Both the position numbers and the translations under genes were made by a program. Shown in pieces: positions 33,950 through 43,310 of a stretch of 46,701 nt of DNA. The stretch is taken from positions 1-46,701 of the forward strand of contig JAFDGZ010000015.1 in NCBI GenBank assembly GCA_019309045.1. The letters are read 5' to 3'. Position 1 is the stretch's first letter. Each line of letters begins with the position of its first letter. This DNA comes from Deltaproteobacteria bacterium. Its GTDB lineage: Bacteria; Desulfobacterota; Syntrophobacteria; BM002. The notes under the pieces are model-generated. The model saw only the letters and a program-made list of their open reading frames with translations. It was not told where the DNA came from and ran no database searches.

Positions 33950-36900
33950 CTAATCGCCCTCGAGATAACGCTGCAGATGGCGGGCCGTGTGTGAGTAGGC
34001 CGTACACTGCAGCAGCTCCTCGGGAGAACCGCTGGCCACCAGGCGGCCGCCCTCGTCGCCGCCTCCTGGCCCCAGATCTATAACGTAGTCGGCGGCCTTG
34101 ATCACCTCCAGGTTGTGTTCAATTACCACAACAGTGTGTCCCGCGTCCACCAGTGTCTGCAGGGCCGCCACCAGCCTCTCGACGTCAGCAATGTGCAACC
34201 CGGTGGTGGGTTCATCCAGAAAGTAGATTGTCCGCGCTCTCCGATTGCCTGCCAGTTCCTGCACCAGCTTGATTCGTTGCGCTTCTCCACCAGAAAGCGT
34301 TGGACTCGGCTGGCCGAGACTGAGGTAGCCCAGGCCCAATTTAAGCATGAAATCCAGAGGACGACTTATTTTCAATATTGGTGCAAAGAAGGCTGCCGCC
34401 TCTTCTACGGTCATGGCTAGAACCTGGGCAATGTTCTTGCCTTTGTATCTTACTGCCAGAGTCTCACTGTTGTACCGACTGCTGTTACACTGCAGGCAGC
34501 GCACGTAGATATCCGGCAGAAAGGCCATTTCCACCCGGTTCAGCCCCTGGCCTTTGCATTCCGGACAGCGACCCGCAGCCACGTTGAAAGAGAAGCGTCC
34601 GGCAGTATATCCTCGTGCTCTCGCCTCTGCCGTGGCTGCAAAAAGGCGACGAATTTCTGCAAAAATCCCTACATAGGTAGCTGGCACTGACCTGGGCGTC
34701 CTGCCGATTGGGCTGTGGTCCACCCGCACCACTCTATGCAGGTTCTGCCAGCCCAGAAGCTCATCGTACTCGCCAGCATGGTGCTGTGTTTTGTGCAGTT
34801 CATTCGACAAAGCCTTGAACAGAGTTTCTTCCACCAAGGTGCTCTTGCCCGACCCCGAGACACCTGTAACACAGGTAAGCGTGCCCAGGGGTATCGCCAC
34901 CTCGAGATTTCTCAAATTGCGGGCTCTAGCACCCCGCACAATGAGCCACTGTCCATGCCGCGGTCCTCTCCGCCGGGAGGTCAGCCGTCGCCTCCCTCTG
35001 CCGTTGAGGTAAGCGCCGGTGACTGATTCTGGCGTACCTCTGAGGTCCGCCAGGCTTCCCTGCGCTACCAATCTGCCGCCGAAGCGACCCGCTCCTGGTC
35101 CAAGATCTATCAGATAGTCTGCTTTCCTGATGGTCTCCTCGTCATGCTCAACCACTACGATGGTGTTTCCCTTGTTTTTCAGACCAACAAGAGTCTCCAG
35201 CAAGCGCTCGTTGTCGCAAGGGTGCAGCCCTATGGTGGGTTCATCGAGAATGTAGCACACACCCCTCAGGTTTGACCCCAGCTGAGCAGCCAATCTGATT
35301 CTCTGAGCCTCTCCTCCGGAAAGGCTGTCAGCAGCTCTGTGAAGTTGCAGGTAGCCGAGGCCCACCCGCTGGAGAAACTGCAAGCGCTGAACAATTTCTT
35401 CCATGGCTGGGCCTACTATGGCCGCCTCTCTGCCGTGAAAACGCCAGCTTTTCAGCAGGTGTGTCGCCGATTTCACCGATTGGCGACACACGTCCCAAAT
35501 GGTGCTGCCATGAATACGCACATTCAAGCCGAACTTGTTGAGTCGTGCGCCTCTGCACTGCGGACACGGCACCTCTCTGCCATCTTCCTGCAGACGACCG
35601 AGCCCTTCGCACCGTTGACAGGCCCCGTGCCTGCTGTTGAAAGAAAAGAGCCTGGGATCGAGAGTAGGAAAACCCAAATGGCAGCGAGCACAGGTCAACC
35701 TCTTGCTGTAGTAACGCTCGAATCCTTTACCGTCCCAGGCAATGACGGTTCCATCACTGAGCAGCAGGGCCTCGCGGACCGCTGTTTTCAGTCGATCTTC
35801 CTCAGCTTCAGACAACTCGGGCCACTGCTGCACTACCACCTCGATATCGTGTTCATGGAATCTCCTGATGATCGGCATAGGGTCCAGGGGCTGCAACCGG
35901 CCGTCGACACGCACCAGGTCATATCCCTGTCTCTTTGCCTGCTTCAGCACCTCCCGGTGATAGCCCTTCCGCGCTGTTACTTTTGGCGCCAGCAGGACGA
36001 GCGGTTTGCCCAGGAAAATTCGGTAGAGGTCGGCGGCGATAACTTCCGGGGTGGCCACGCTAATAGGATCACCGCACTGTGGACAGTAAGGCTCGCCTAC
36101 CTTGCTGTAAAGCAGCCGCAGATAGTGATAGATTTCGGTTATGGTAGCAACTGTGGAGCGAGGCCCCATCAAGCTGCTTCGTTGATCTATAGCCACCGTT
36201 GGCGGCACACCGGAAATCTCGTCTGCCTCTGGTCGATCCCGATTTGGCAGGTACTGGCGGGCATAAGTCGACAGGCTGTCCAGGTAGCGCCGCTGACCCT
36301 CGGCAAAGAGAATGTCAAAGGCAAGAGTCGTCTTGCCGGAGCCTGAAACACCTGTAATTACCACCAGTTGATCCCGCGGCAGGTCCAGAGAAAGTCCCTG
36401 GAGGTTGTGCTCTCGCGCCCCTCTGATCTTGATGACCCTGCCGTTGCTGCTGGGGCGGGGCATCTGAATCGGCATGGAGCGGGAGCTTCTTCCTTGCCGA
36501 AAAAGCCTGAGAAAACGTCCCGTATGGGAAACCTCCGACTCAGCCACCTGCTCTGGAGTGCCTGCTGCCACGATTTCTCCGCCCCGGTCTCCACCTTCCG
36601 GTCCTAGATCTATCACATAGTCGGCAGAGTCGATCACCTCCAGGTTGTGTTCCACCACCACCACGCTCTGTCCCTGCTGCACGAGACGGTGCAGTGCTTC
36701 TAGCAGCACGCCCACATCATCACCGTGCAGACCTGTGGTGGGCTCATCAAGCAGCAGAAGTGCTCCCTTTTTGCTCGCTTCTTTTAGGGAGCGGGCCAAC
36801 TTCAATCGTTGACTCTCCCCGCCGGAAAGTGTGTTCAAAGGCTGGCCCAGGCGCAGGTAATTCAGCCCAACTTCCTGGAGCGGTTGCAAGGCAGCCGCTA

Positions 36901-39247
36901 CCTTTTCCTGATCCGCAAACAGATTTACTGCCTCCTGCAGGGTGAGGTCGAGCAGGTCGCCAATTGAGCGGCCTCGATAGAGAATGTCCAGAACCTCCTG
37001 ACGGTAGCGCTTCCCCTGGCAGGCTGGACACCTGAGGTAGAGATCGGCCAGGAACTGCATCTCCACCCGTTCGTAGCCTTCTCCCCTGCAGGCCTCGCAT
37101 CTGCCAGCCGCCGTGTTGAAGGAGAAATGCGCTGGTCCATATCCTCGCAGTTTGGCTTCCGCTGTATTGGCATAAAGCCTCCTGATAAAAGAGAGAGCCC
37201 CGCTGTAGGTGAGCAGGTTTGCCCGTGGCGTCCGGCCGATCGGCTGCTGATCCACCAGCACCACATCACTGAGCAGGTCAAAACCTCTTATGTCAGCGCA
37301 ATAACCAGGCTTGTCCGTGGAAACGCCGCGGTACCTCAACCAGTTGCGGTACAGGACGTCCTCAACCAGAGTGCTCTTGCCTGACCCAGAAACCCCGGTT
37401 ACTGCCACCAGCAATCCCAGAGGAATGTCTACCTGAATGTTGCGCAGATTGTGCACCCGTATACCCTTCAAATGGAGCCAGCGGCCTGCCCGGGGCCTCC
37501 GGCGGAGCCGTCTGGCAGTCTGCCTGCCGCTCGTCAGGTAACAGGCAGTCCGCGATTCAGTTGCCTGGCAAATTCCCGAGGTAGGCCCAGCATAGACCAC
37601 CTTGCCGCCGCACTCTCCAGCATCCGGCCCCAGGTCTACCAGGTAGTCGGTCTGTTGAATTATAGTTGGCTCGTGTTCCACCACCACTACGGTATTTCCC
37701 TGGGCGGTGAGGGCTTTGAGAATTCTTGTAAGTCTGTGATTGTCCCGGGGATGCAAGCCCACACTGGGTTCATCCAGCACGTACAAGGTGTTCACCAGGG
37801 GTGAACCCAGGGCCCTGGTGAGGTGAACTCTCTGCACCTCACCACCAGCCAGAGTTCTTGACTGACGATCCAGAGTCAGGTAGCCAAGGCCAACTTCCAC
37901 GAGATAAGACAACCGTCTGACCACCTCGCTGCAGACCAGACTGGCAGCAGGATCCTCGGAATACCTTGCGGTCAGCTCCTTCAAAAAAGCAAGAGACCTG
38001 TCTATAGACCAGCTGTTCAATTGTCCAATATGGACACCATTGCAGCGGTAGAGCAGCGCCAGCGGTTTAAGGCGGCTGCCCCCGCAGGCGGGACACCTGA
38101 GATAGGCCCTGTAGCGGGACAGAAAAACCCGAACATGCATCTTGTAGGTCTTGCCCTCCAACCAGCGGAAGAAGCCGCGCACACCATAGAATTCGTCACC
38201 CTCATCGATCACAGCCTGCTGCTGCTCAGGAGAAAGCTGTTTGAAAGGTACATCTGTGGGAATGCCCCTGGATCGACAGAAATCCATGAGGTCATAGTAT
38301 TCGCCGCGCCTGGTGCCCCAGGGCCGAATTGCTCCTGCAGCCAGTGATATATTTCTATCAGGAATTACCAGATCCAGGTCCACGTCAATTATACGCCCGA
38401 AGCCCCGACAGGTTTCACAGGCTCCCAGAGGGCTGTTAAAGGAAAACAGGTGGGGAGATACAGGCGGATAAGCGATGTTGCAGTTGGGACAATTTCTTGC
38501 TGTAGAGAAGTTTCTTCTTTCTCCGGCAGCAGTAATAACCGTTGCCCTGCCATTGCCGTAGTGCAGCGCCAGCTCCAGACTGTCGAGGATTCGTTTTTTC
38601 CTGCCCGCGGTCCACGTTACCCTGTCTACTACAATATCCAGCGGTCTGTCCGCAGGCAGTTCATCTTCTTCAAGGGTCTTCAATAAGCCTTGGTGCAGGA
38701 ATCTACGAAAGCCATGCCTGTGCAGATAGCGCCGAGCTGTTTCGTCATCCTCCTGGTACAGAGGAAAGACAATGAAGGCAGGACCATCACCAGCCATCTG
38801 GGCAACAGCCTGCCAGATGCTTTCCGGTGAGTCCTCCTGCACAGGTTGGCCGCACTTCTCGCAGTGAAGTGTTGCTTTCCTGGCATAGAGCAGTTTCAGG
38901 TAGTCGCTGATTTCAGTCATGGTGCCCACTGTTGACCGACTGCTCTTGACTGGATTGCCCTGTGGTATGGCGATGGCTGGTGGTATGCCAATGATTTCCC
39001 GAACCCTGGGTCGGTCCAACCGCTCTAGAAACTGCCGGGCATAAGGAGAAAATGTCTCCACGTAGCGACGCTGGCCTTCCGCATAGAGAACCTCCATGGC
39101 CAAGCTGGACTTGCCGGAGCCGCTCACACCGGTAATGGCGATGAGCTGTTCTCTCGGCAGGTGCAGGCTTATGCTTTGCAAATTGTTCTGGCTGGCCTCG
39201 ATGATGTGTATGTATCTCTCATTGGCTATCTGTCGCGGAACCATCAT
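33950..39247 (-). CDS. uvrA: Tandem-fused UvrA excinuclease subunit (two UvrA proteins in one chain)
   Basis: 1765 residues with no internal stop: about twice a normal UvrA (~940). The first UvrA-like unit spans ~1-930, the second ~940-1765. Four Walker A motifs GVSGSGK(S/T) are at 40-48, 618-626, 966-974 and 1462-1470, each with its own signature: LAGGEVQRV, then LSGGESQRL, LSGGEAQRI and LSGGEAQRI. Walker B pattern LDEP appears four times. Zinc modules of UvrA type are present in both units (CPNC...CETC and CEAC...CPAC in the first; CARC...CQRC, CPQC and CPEC...CLQC in the second). UvrA dimers detect bulky DNA damage and load UvrB. A fused pair could work as a built-in dimer or pair two specialised copies. 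No fusion linker domain of another type was seen. Confidence 0.92.
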   Translation of the reverse strand: MMVPRQIANERYIHIIEASQNNLQSISLHLPREQLIAITGVSGSGKSSLAMEVLYAEGQRRYVETFSPYARQFLERLDRPRVREIIGIPPAIAIPQGNPVKSSRSTVGTMTEISDYLKLLYARKATLHCEKCGQPVQEDSPESIWQAVAQMAGDGPAFIVFPLYQEDDETARRYLHRHGFRRFLHQGLLKTLEEDELPADRPLDIVVDRVTWTAGRKKRILDSLELALHYGNGRATVITAAGERRNFSTARNCPNCNIAYPPVSPHLFSFNSPLGACETCRGFGRIIDVDLDLVIPDRNISLAAGAIRPWGTRRGEYYDLMDFCRSRGIPTDVPFKQLSPEQQQAVIDEGDEFYGVRGFFRWLEGKTYKMHVRVFLSRYRAYLRCPACGGSRLKPLALLYRCNGVHIGQLNSWSIDRSLAFLKELTARYSEDPAASLVCSEVVRRLSYLVEVGLGYLTLDRQSRTLAGGEVQRVHLTRALGSPLVNTLYVLDEPSVGLHPRDNHRLTRILKALTAQGNTVVVVEHEPTIIQQTDYLVDLGPDAGECGGKVVYAGPTSGICQATESRTACYLTSGRQTARRLRRRPRAGRWLHLKGIRVHNLRNIQVDIPLGLLVAVTGVSGSGKSTLVEDVLYRNWLRYRGVSTDKPGYCADIRGFDLLSDVVLVDQQPIGRTPRANLLTYSGALSFIRRLYANTAEAKLRGYGPAHFSFNTAAGRCEACRGEGYERVEMQFLADLYLRCPACQGKRYRQEVLDILYRGRSIGDLLDLTLQEAVNLFADQEKVAAALQPLQEVGLNYLRLGQPLNTLSGGESQRLKLARSLKEASKKGALLLLDEPTTGLHGDDVGVLLEALHRLVQQGQSVVVVEHNLEVIDSADYVIDLGPEGGDRGGEIVAAGTPEQVAESEVSHTGRFLRLFRQGRSSRSMPIQMPRPSSNGRVIKIRGAREHNLQGLSLDLPRDQLVVITGVSGSGKTTLAFDILFAEGQRRYLDSLSTYARQYLPNRDRPEADEISGVPPTVAIDQRSSLMGPRSTVATITEIYHYLRLLYSKVGEPYCPQCGDPISVATPEVIAADLYRIFLGKPLVLLAPKVTARKGYHREVLKQAKRQGYDLVRVDGRLQPLDPMPIIRRFHEHDIEVVVQQWPELSEAEEDRLKTAVREALLLSDGTVIAWDGKGFERYYSKRLTCARCHLGFPTLDPRLFSFNSRHGACQRCEGLGRLQEDGREVPCPQCRGARLNKFGLNVRIHGSTIWDVCRQSVKSATHLLKSWRFHGREAAIVGPAMEEIVQRLQFLQRVGLGYLQLHRAADSLSGGEAQRIRLAAQLGSNLRGVCYILDEPTIGLHPCDNERLLETLVGLKNKGNTIVVVEHDEETIRKADYLIDLGPGAGRFGGRLVAQGSLADLRGTPESVTGAYLNGRGRRRLTSRRRGPRHGQWLIVRGARARNLRNLEVAIPLGTLTCVTGVSGSGKSTLVEETLFKALSNELHKTQHHAGEYDELLGWQNLHRVVRVDHSPIGRTPRSVPATYVGIFAEIRRLFAATAEARARGYTAGRFSFNVAAGRCPECKGQGLNRVEMAFLPDIYVRCLQCNSSRYNSETLAVRYKGKNIAQVLAMTVEEAAAFFAPILKISRPLDFMLKLGLGYLSLGQPSPTLSGGEAQRIKLVQELAGNRRARTIYFLDEPTTGLHIADVERLVAALQTLVDAGHTVVVIEHNLEVIKAADYVIDLGPGGGDEGGRLVASGSPEELLQCTAYSHTARHLQRYLEGD

Positions 39248-39482
39248 CTGCTGCTACGCCCTCCATGGGATGCTCTGGAATCCATCTGGAATGATAAATG
39301 TGACAGGAAATTTGGGCAATGAGAAATAAAGGAGAGGTTTTTGCCAAAAGTGGTGCTGTATACCCTTCCAGACAGTAACTCTAAGGTGTGATGCGAGCTG
39401 ATTCGCCTGAGGAAATGTCCTGTTTATTGTCTTTATGCATCTCCAATGGCAGGGACAAGATGCCGAAAATCATCGAAATAGA

Positions 39483-40271
39483 TCAAGATGCCCAGGAGAT
39501 TGGGGAAAATTGCATAACATTGGTGGCAAATGCTACCAGGCCAGGAGAAAGCAGTTCGTCCAGATTCAAACCCAGTCGGCAGTCAACAGCCTCCACTGCC
39601 TGGTACACACGGGCATGTGGATGGAAATTGAGGCGCACTGCCTGGCCGAACTTGGGATGGGCAGGATCACACCAGGCCGCAGGAGTAAAAGCAAAATGCA
39701 TGCGGCAGGCAAGGGGTCTCACCGGGTAGATTATGCATTCACCACTGATAGTAAGAAAGCCGCAGCGCCGTCTCTGCTTCCTGTATGCCCCGAGCAAGAG
39801 TTCCACCTCGCTGTCTGAGTCTGCCTCTACCCCCTTCCTGACAGCTTGCTGCAGCTCCCGCTGCAACTCACTGAGCACTTCACAGTTTTCCAGATGTCTC
39901 TTGAACAAACGGCTGCTTTGTCCCACCAGCTTCATCTGGTCATATATGAGGAGCAATTCCCACTGGCTTACACCCGCAACCATTTCAAAGCAGCAGGACG
40001 AGCAGCTGCGGCCGCAGGACAACAGCCAGCCTTTTTTTCTCATGCCGGTTACTGCGTGCAATATGTATTGATCATAGAGTCGCAGAATTCTAATGCTAAG
40101 ACTCCTTGCCCTCAAAGGAAGAGCCAGCCTGCGACTGAACAGGCCAAGCTCTTCCAGGCCAGCAAGCTCATTGAGAGCTGCGGCCATTCTCTTCATAATA
40201 TTCCGGGAGTTTTCGTCCTCCAGATGAGTAAAGCGAAGGATGCTGTTTGTTTTCCTGGGCGGTCTGTTCAT
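39483..40271 (-). CDS. YkgJ-family cysteine cluster protein
   Basis: ATG at 40271 (the frame is open further upstream to 40319 but no better start is visible); 262 residues. Two Cys groups characterise the family: Cys86-x3-Cys90-x2-CysCys94 (SCGRSCSSCC) and Cys170...Cys179...Cys189 in CGFLTISGECIIYPVRPLACR, where the I-Y-x-x-RP-x-x-C-R end is the YkgJ signature. The Cys probably bind zinc or an iron-sulfur cluster. No reaction is established for the family. The N-terminal ~80 residues are helical and family-specific. It is divergent from the zinc-ribbon membrane protein gene. Confidence 0.8.
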   Translation of the reverse strand: MNRPPRKTNSILRFTHLEDENSRNIMKRMAAALNELAGLEELGLFSRRLALPLRARSLSIRILRLYDQYILHAVTGMRKKGWLLSCGRSCSSCCFEMVAGVSQWELLLIYDQMKLVGQSSRLFKRHLENCEVLSELQRELQQAVRKGVEADSDSEVELLLGAYRKQRRRCGFLTISGECIIYPVRPLACRMHFAFTPAAWCDPAHPKFGQAVRLNFHPHARVYQAVEAVDCRLGLNLDELLSPGLVAFATNVMQFSPISWAS

Positions 40272-40478
40272 CACTGCACCGGTCAATCTCCTGTCGGGTT
40301 CAGGCCAGGCTTCCCGCATCTGTTATCACAAGCGCGAGCAGCTGTCAAAAACAGCACTCGAGCGAAAATGGCCTTTTCTTCAAACCGTCTTCCGGGTATG
40401 ATGAGACCATCAAGGAAGTGGGCTAGCTGCTCATCTGGCCCCAGGCTGATTTTGACGAGCACCAGGGTATGATTCTCC

Positions 40479-41279
40479 ATGGTAATTTCCTGCCCAAATT
40501 GCAACTTCAGGGCGGTCCTCACCAACAGCGCCCTGGCGCATTCACAGCCACAAGTTGTCTGCCCCAGGTGCAGATGCACCCTGCACATCCCGGCAGCCCA
40601 GGAGGCTGTCAGCTCAGGAGGCGCCCAGAAAACTATATCTGCTGTGCCAACCGGCACCCCCTGGGAACAGAGATCCACATGGCTTGATATCTCAGCCTGG
40701 CTGCGCATGGCTACCCGACTGCTCTTTCATCCGGGCTCCACTTTCGCTGCCATCGATTATTCCTCGGGGACAGGTGCTTCGCTGATTTTTGCCCTCATCT
40801 ATGGCTCTCTGGGCCAGATCATTGGTCGCTACTGGTTTACACTTCTGGAAATTCAGCACGGCACTCTGGTTGCAGATGCCCTGACAAATACCCTGCATTT
40901 TGCTCTCTGGACAGTTGCCACGCCAGTACTGCTTCTTGTATCACTGCTCATTGGCACGTGCACTATTCACTGCAGCCTGGCCATCTTGCGAGGAACACAC
41001 CGCCCCTTGCGGGCAACATTGCAGGTGCTGGCCTACACTTCCGGGGCAACTGCCCTGCTCAATGTCATCCCGCTTGCTGGCAGCATTATAGCTCCTCTGT
41101 GGGGTTTCGTCCTTGCATACCACGGACTGGCAGCCTGTCACCAGACCTCAAAACTGAGGGCTGTGCTGGCCCTTTTGCTGCCGGTAATTTTCTCTGTGCT
41201 GGTGCTGCTGATCATCTTCATGGGGGTTGCTGCTACAGGCCTCCTCCAGATAATGGAAAAAGTGGCCAGTTCCCTGTAA
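40479..41279 (+). CDS. Zinc-ribbon plus Yip1-domain membrane protein
   Basis: 266 residues. An N-terminal zinc ribbon (Cys5-x2-Cys8 ... Cys28-x2-Cys31), a short linker, then a five- to six-helix membrane domain (~75-260) with the Yip1 pattern (LLFHPGSTFAAID near the start, then repeated hydrophobic helices with polar turns). Proteins of this kind, a Zn-ribbon leading a YIP1 domain, are common in Desulfobacterota and other bacteria; function is unknown, membrane organisation being the usual suggestion. Its start is close to the divergent YkgJ-type gene. Confidence 0.78.
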   Translation: MVISCPNCNFRAVLTNSALAHSQPQVVCPRCRCTLHIPAAQEAVSSGGAQKTISAVPTGTPWEQRSTWLDISAWLRMATRLLFHPGSTFAAIDYSSGTGASLIFALIYGSLGQIIGRYWFTLLEIQHGTLVADALTNTLHFALWTVATPVLLLVSLLIGTCTIHCSLAILRGTHRPLRATLQVLAYTSGATALLNVIPLAGSIIAPLWGFVLAYHGLAACHQTSKLRAVLALLLPVIFSVLVLLIIFMGVAATGLLQIMEKVASSL

Positions 41280-41590
41280 ACATAGTCCATTGAAAGCCAT
41301 TCACTGCTGCCGTTTGTTGCCGACCCGGTCTAGCCCACCTGCTGCACCTTCTATGGTAAGTTTATCTCGTTAGCGGAAGCGGAGTAATTTCCACTGAAAA
41401 AGCTCTTGACTCAGAGATTACAACCCGCATATAGTCACTTGAGAACAGGCTGCTTTGTTTACTGCCCGACTTTTTTACATCTGGCTGCGACTCTGACAAC
41501 CACAACGTAGACACGGTGGGCGGTTTTCGCCTCGTGCTGATCATGTATACTCACGCGTTGGATCATCTTATGACTCGGAGGTGAGGGGCG
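41280..41590. other. Intergenic region before khpA
   Basis: About 310 bases. It contains one good promoter candidate, TTGACT (41406-41411) with an 18-base spacer and TATAGT (41430-41435), and the ribosome site of khpA. No tRNA, sRNA or other gene could be recognised. Confidence 0.4.
41406..41435 (+). promoter_or_regulatory. Promoter candidate for khpA
   Basis: TTGACT (41406-41411), 18-base spacer, TATAGT (41430-41435): five of six matches to each consensus hexamer. It lies ~155 bases before the khpA start, so a leader of moderate length would be transcribed. Confidence 0.55.
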
Positions 41591-41821
41591 GTGAAGGAAC
41601 TGATAGAGGTAATGGCGAAAGCTCTGGTGGAATACCCTGAACAGGTGAGGGTTACTGAAATCGTTGGACAGCAGACCACAGTTATCGAGTTGAAGACTGC
41701 CAAGGAAGATCTCGGCAAAATTATCGGCAAACAGGGAAGAAACGCCCAGGCAATGAGGACTATCTTGAATGCAGCTTCAACGAAGCTCAGAAAACGAGTA
41801 GTGCTGGAGATCATTGAATAA
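41591..41821 (+). CDS. khpA: KhpA-type KH-domain RNA-binding protein
   Basis: GTG at 41591; GGAGGTGAGGGG immediately upstream acts as ribosome site. 76 residues, a single KH domain with the nucleic-acid-gripping loop [18 protein letters not shown] (42-59). The length and start ([23 protein letters not shown]) are standard for the KhpA/YlqC family, which binds RNA and partners with KhpB/EloR in some bacteria. It usually lies beside rpsP or rimM; here it is in a different neighbourhood with its own promoter. Confidence 0.92.
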   Translation: MKELIEVMAKALVEYPEQVRVTEIVGQQTTVIELKTAKEDLGKIIGKQGRNAQAMRTILNAASTKLRKRVVLEIIE

Positions 41822-41873
41822 CGCTTGCAGGAAAGCGGCCCCAGGTCTGCATCAGCCACATCGAGTATCATAG

Positions 41874-42143
41874 ATGTCTCGAGAAAATCCGTCCTGTTTT
41901 GGCATCCCAGAAGAGTGTATTCCCCGGGATGACAATGGTATTATTCAGCCGCAGGAAAAGTGCCGCTCCTGCGAGCTTTTGCGGGAATGCCTCAAGGAAG
42001 CCATTGCTGCCAGCGGCGGGGTGCATAAAGTAAGAGCTGCTGCCGCTGGCGAAAGCACTCCTGCTGAGGCTGGGGGCATTGTAGGCGCCATACTGCGGTG
42101 GTCTGCAAGAAAAAGTGCAGCTCGCCGGGGCAAACCCAGCTAG
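41874..42143 (+). CDS. Small cysteine-motif protein of unknown function
   Basis: 89 residues from the ATG at 41874. The N-terminal 40 residues carry five Cys, Cys8-x6-Cys15-x14-Cys30-x2-Cys33-x5-Cys39, within CFGIPEEC...KCRSCELLRECL, a pattern I have seen in small Desulfobacterota proteins and that would fit metal or iron-sulfur binding. The second half is Ala/Gly-rich and basic at the end (RWSARKSAARRGKPS). No ribosome site is obvious. It lies between khpA and a glycosyltransferase gene on the same strand. I do not know the function. Confidence 0.6.
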   Translation: MSRENPSCFGIPEECIPRDDNGIIQPQEKCRSCELLRECLKEAIAASGGVHKVRAAAAGESTPAEAGGIVGAILRWSARKSAARRGKPS

Positions 42144-42196
42144 AAGCCCGCCGCTCACTTCTGCCAGCTACTGTTTCCTCTTTTGTTGATCAAGAA

Positions 42197-43192
42197 ATGA
42201 CGTCCCTGCTCATTGTTCACCAAGGCGCTATCGGAGATCTCATTCTCAGCCTGCCGGCTGTCGAGGCACTTCATCGCTCCTTTCCTGGAGCGCTCTTGAA
42301 CTTCCTGGCGCACCCTCATATCCTTGAAATTCTCAGAGGCCGTCCATACATGGGAGAGGTCTGGGACTGCCAGGCGAGCCTGTGGAGCGGCCTCTATGTA
42401 TCGTCCGGCAAGGTGCCTGCCAGTGCGGCATCCCGGTTGCACGGCGTGGAAGAGGTCTTTGTCTTTGGCCTTGCTGCCAGTGAAGTCTTGCGAGAAAACC
42501 TCGGCCGAATTCTGGGAAAGGCAGCCCACCGCATCCAGACGGTGCCGCCAGCTGCTGAAAAAATCCCGGCAACTGACTATCAGTGCCGGCAGCTGCAGGC
42601 CATTGGCATAGAAGCCATGCCGCCACCGCCGGCGGTCATTGCGCCTGCAGCTGAGGAAGTAAGCCGGGTAGCGGAATATATCAAGACCACTCTGGCAGCG
42701 CGCCAACGGTTGGTGCTCATTCATCCTGGAAGCGGCGGTCTGCAGAAACTCTGGCATCCTTCAGGGTGGCAAGCAGTTATTCGGGAGCTTTCCTCATATG
42801 CACACCTGCGCCTTGGTCTCTTGTGGGGCCCGGCCGACCGCAAGATTATAGGGCTGCTGCAACCCATGCTGCAGCAAATCCACCTGCTTACCATGGAAAA
42901 CTGGCCACTGGGCAGAGTGGCTGCCCTGCTCAAAAAGGCAACTCTCTACCTGGGAAACGACTCCGGCATCACCCATCTGGCAGCGGCCTGCGGCGTGCCC
43001 ACTATTGCCATCTTTGGACCGACCGATCCGCGAATCTGGGGCCCCAGGGGACCCCGGGTGAAAATAATTACCAGGAAGGAAGTCAGCCCGGCATACGAGT
43101 CAGCAACTCATATCAGTTTGCCATCCACTGAGCCACCTGCTGAAACTGAACAGGTACTGCAACAGGCTGAAAAGTGGTTGGGTTTTCATTAG
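42197..43192 (+). CDS. Family 9 (heptosyltransferase-like) glycosyltransferase
   Basis: ATG at 42197 is the start that matches the family N-terminus (SLLIVHQGAIGDLILSLPAVEAL); 331 residues. GT-B fold: GDLILSLPAV in the N-terminal lobe, then HPGSGGLQKLWHPSGW (~207-222) and GNDSGITHLAAACGVPTIAIFGPTDPRIWGPRG (~286-318) in the nucleotide-sugar lobe, as in ADP-heptose:LPS heptosyltransferases (WaaC/WaaF/WaaQ-type). It likely transfers a heptose or related sugar in the core of lipopolysaccharide. No other LPS gene is nearby, so acceptor and sugar are not certain. Confidence 0.85.
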   Translation: MTSLLIVHQGAIGDLILSLPAVEALHRSFPGALLNFLAHPHILEILRGRPYMGEVWDCQASLWSGLYVSSGKVPASAASRLHGVEEVFVFGLAASEVLRENLGRILGKAAHRIQTVPPAAEKIPATDYQCRQLQAIGIEAMPPPPAVIAPAAEEVSRVAEYIKTTLAARQRLVLIHPGSGGLQKLWHPSGWQAVIRELSSYAHLRLGLLWGPADRKIIGLLQPMLQQIHLLTMENWPLGRVAALLKKATLYLGNDSGITHLAAACGVPTIAIFGPTDPRIWGPRGPRVKIITRKEVSPAYESATHISLPSTEPPAETEQVLQQAEKWLGFH

Positions 43193-43310
43193 AAAACATG
43201 TATGCTTCTCGACGAACTGGGCGGTTACAGGGGGCTGCCTTGCCTTTCTGGAGATCATTGAGAAAAGCCAACGAGTCAATTGCTAAGCTGCATTACCAGA
43301 GGAGGAAAGC

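Noticed and set aside
41280-41590. tRNA or small RNA gene before khpA
   Set aside because: No cloverleaf arms or TTCGANTC-type T-loop could be found; only a promoter is supported.
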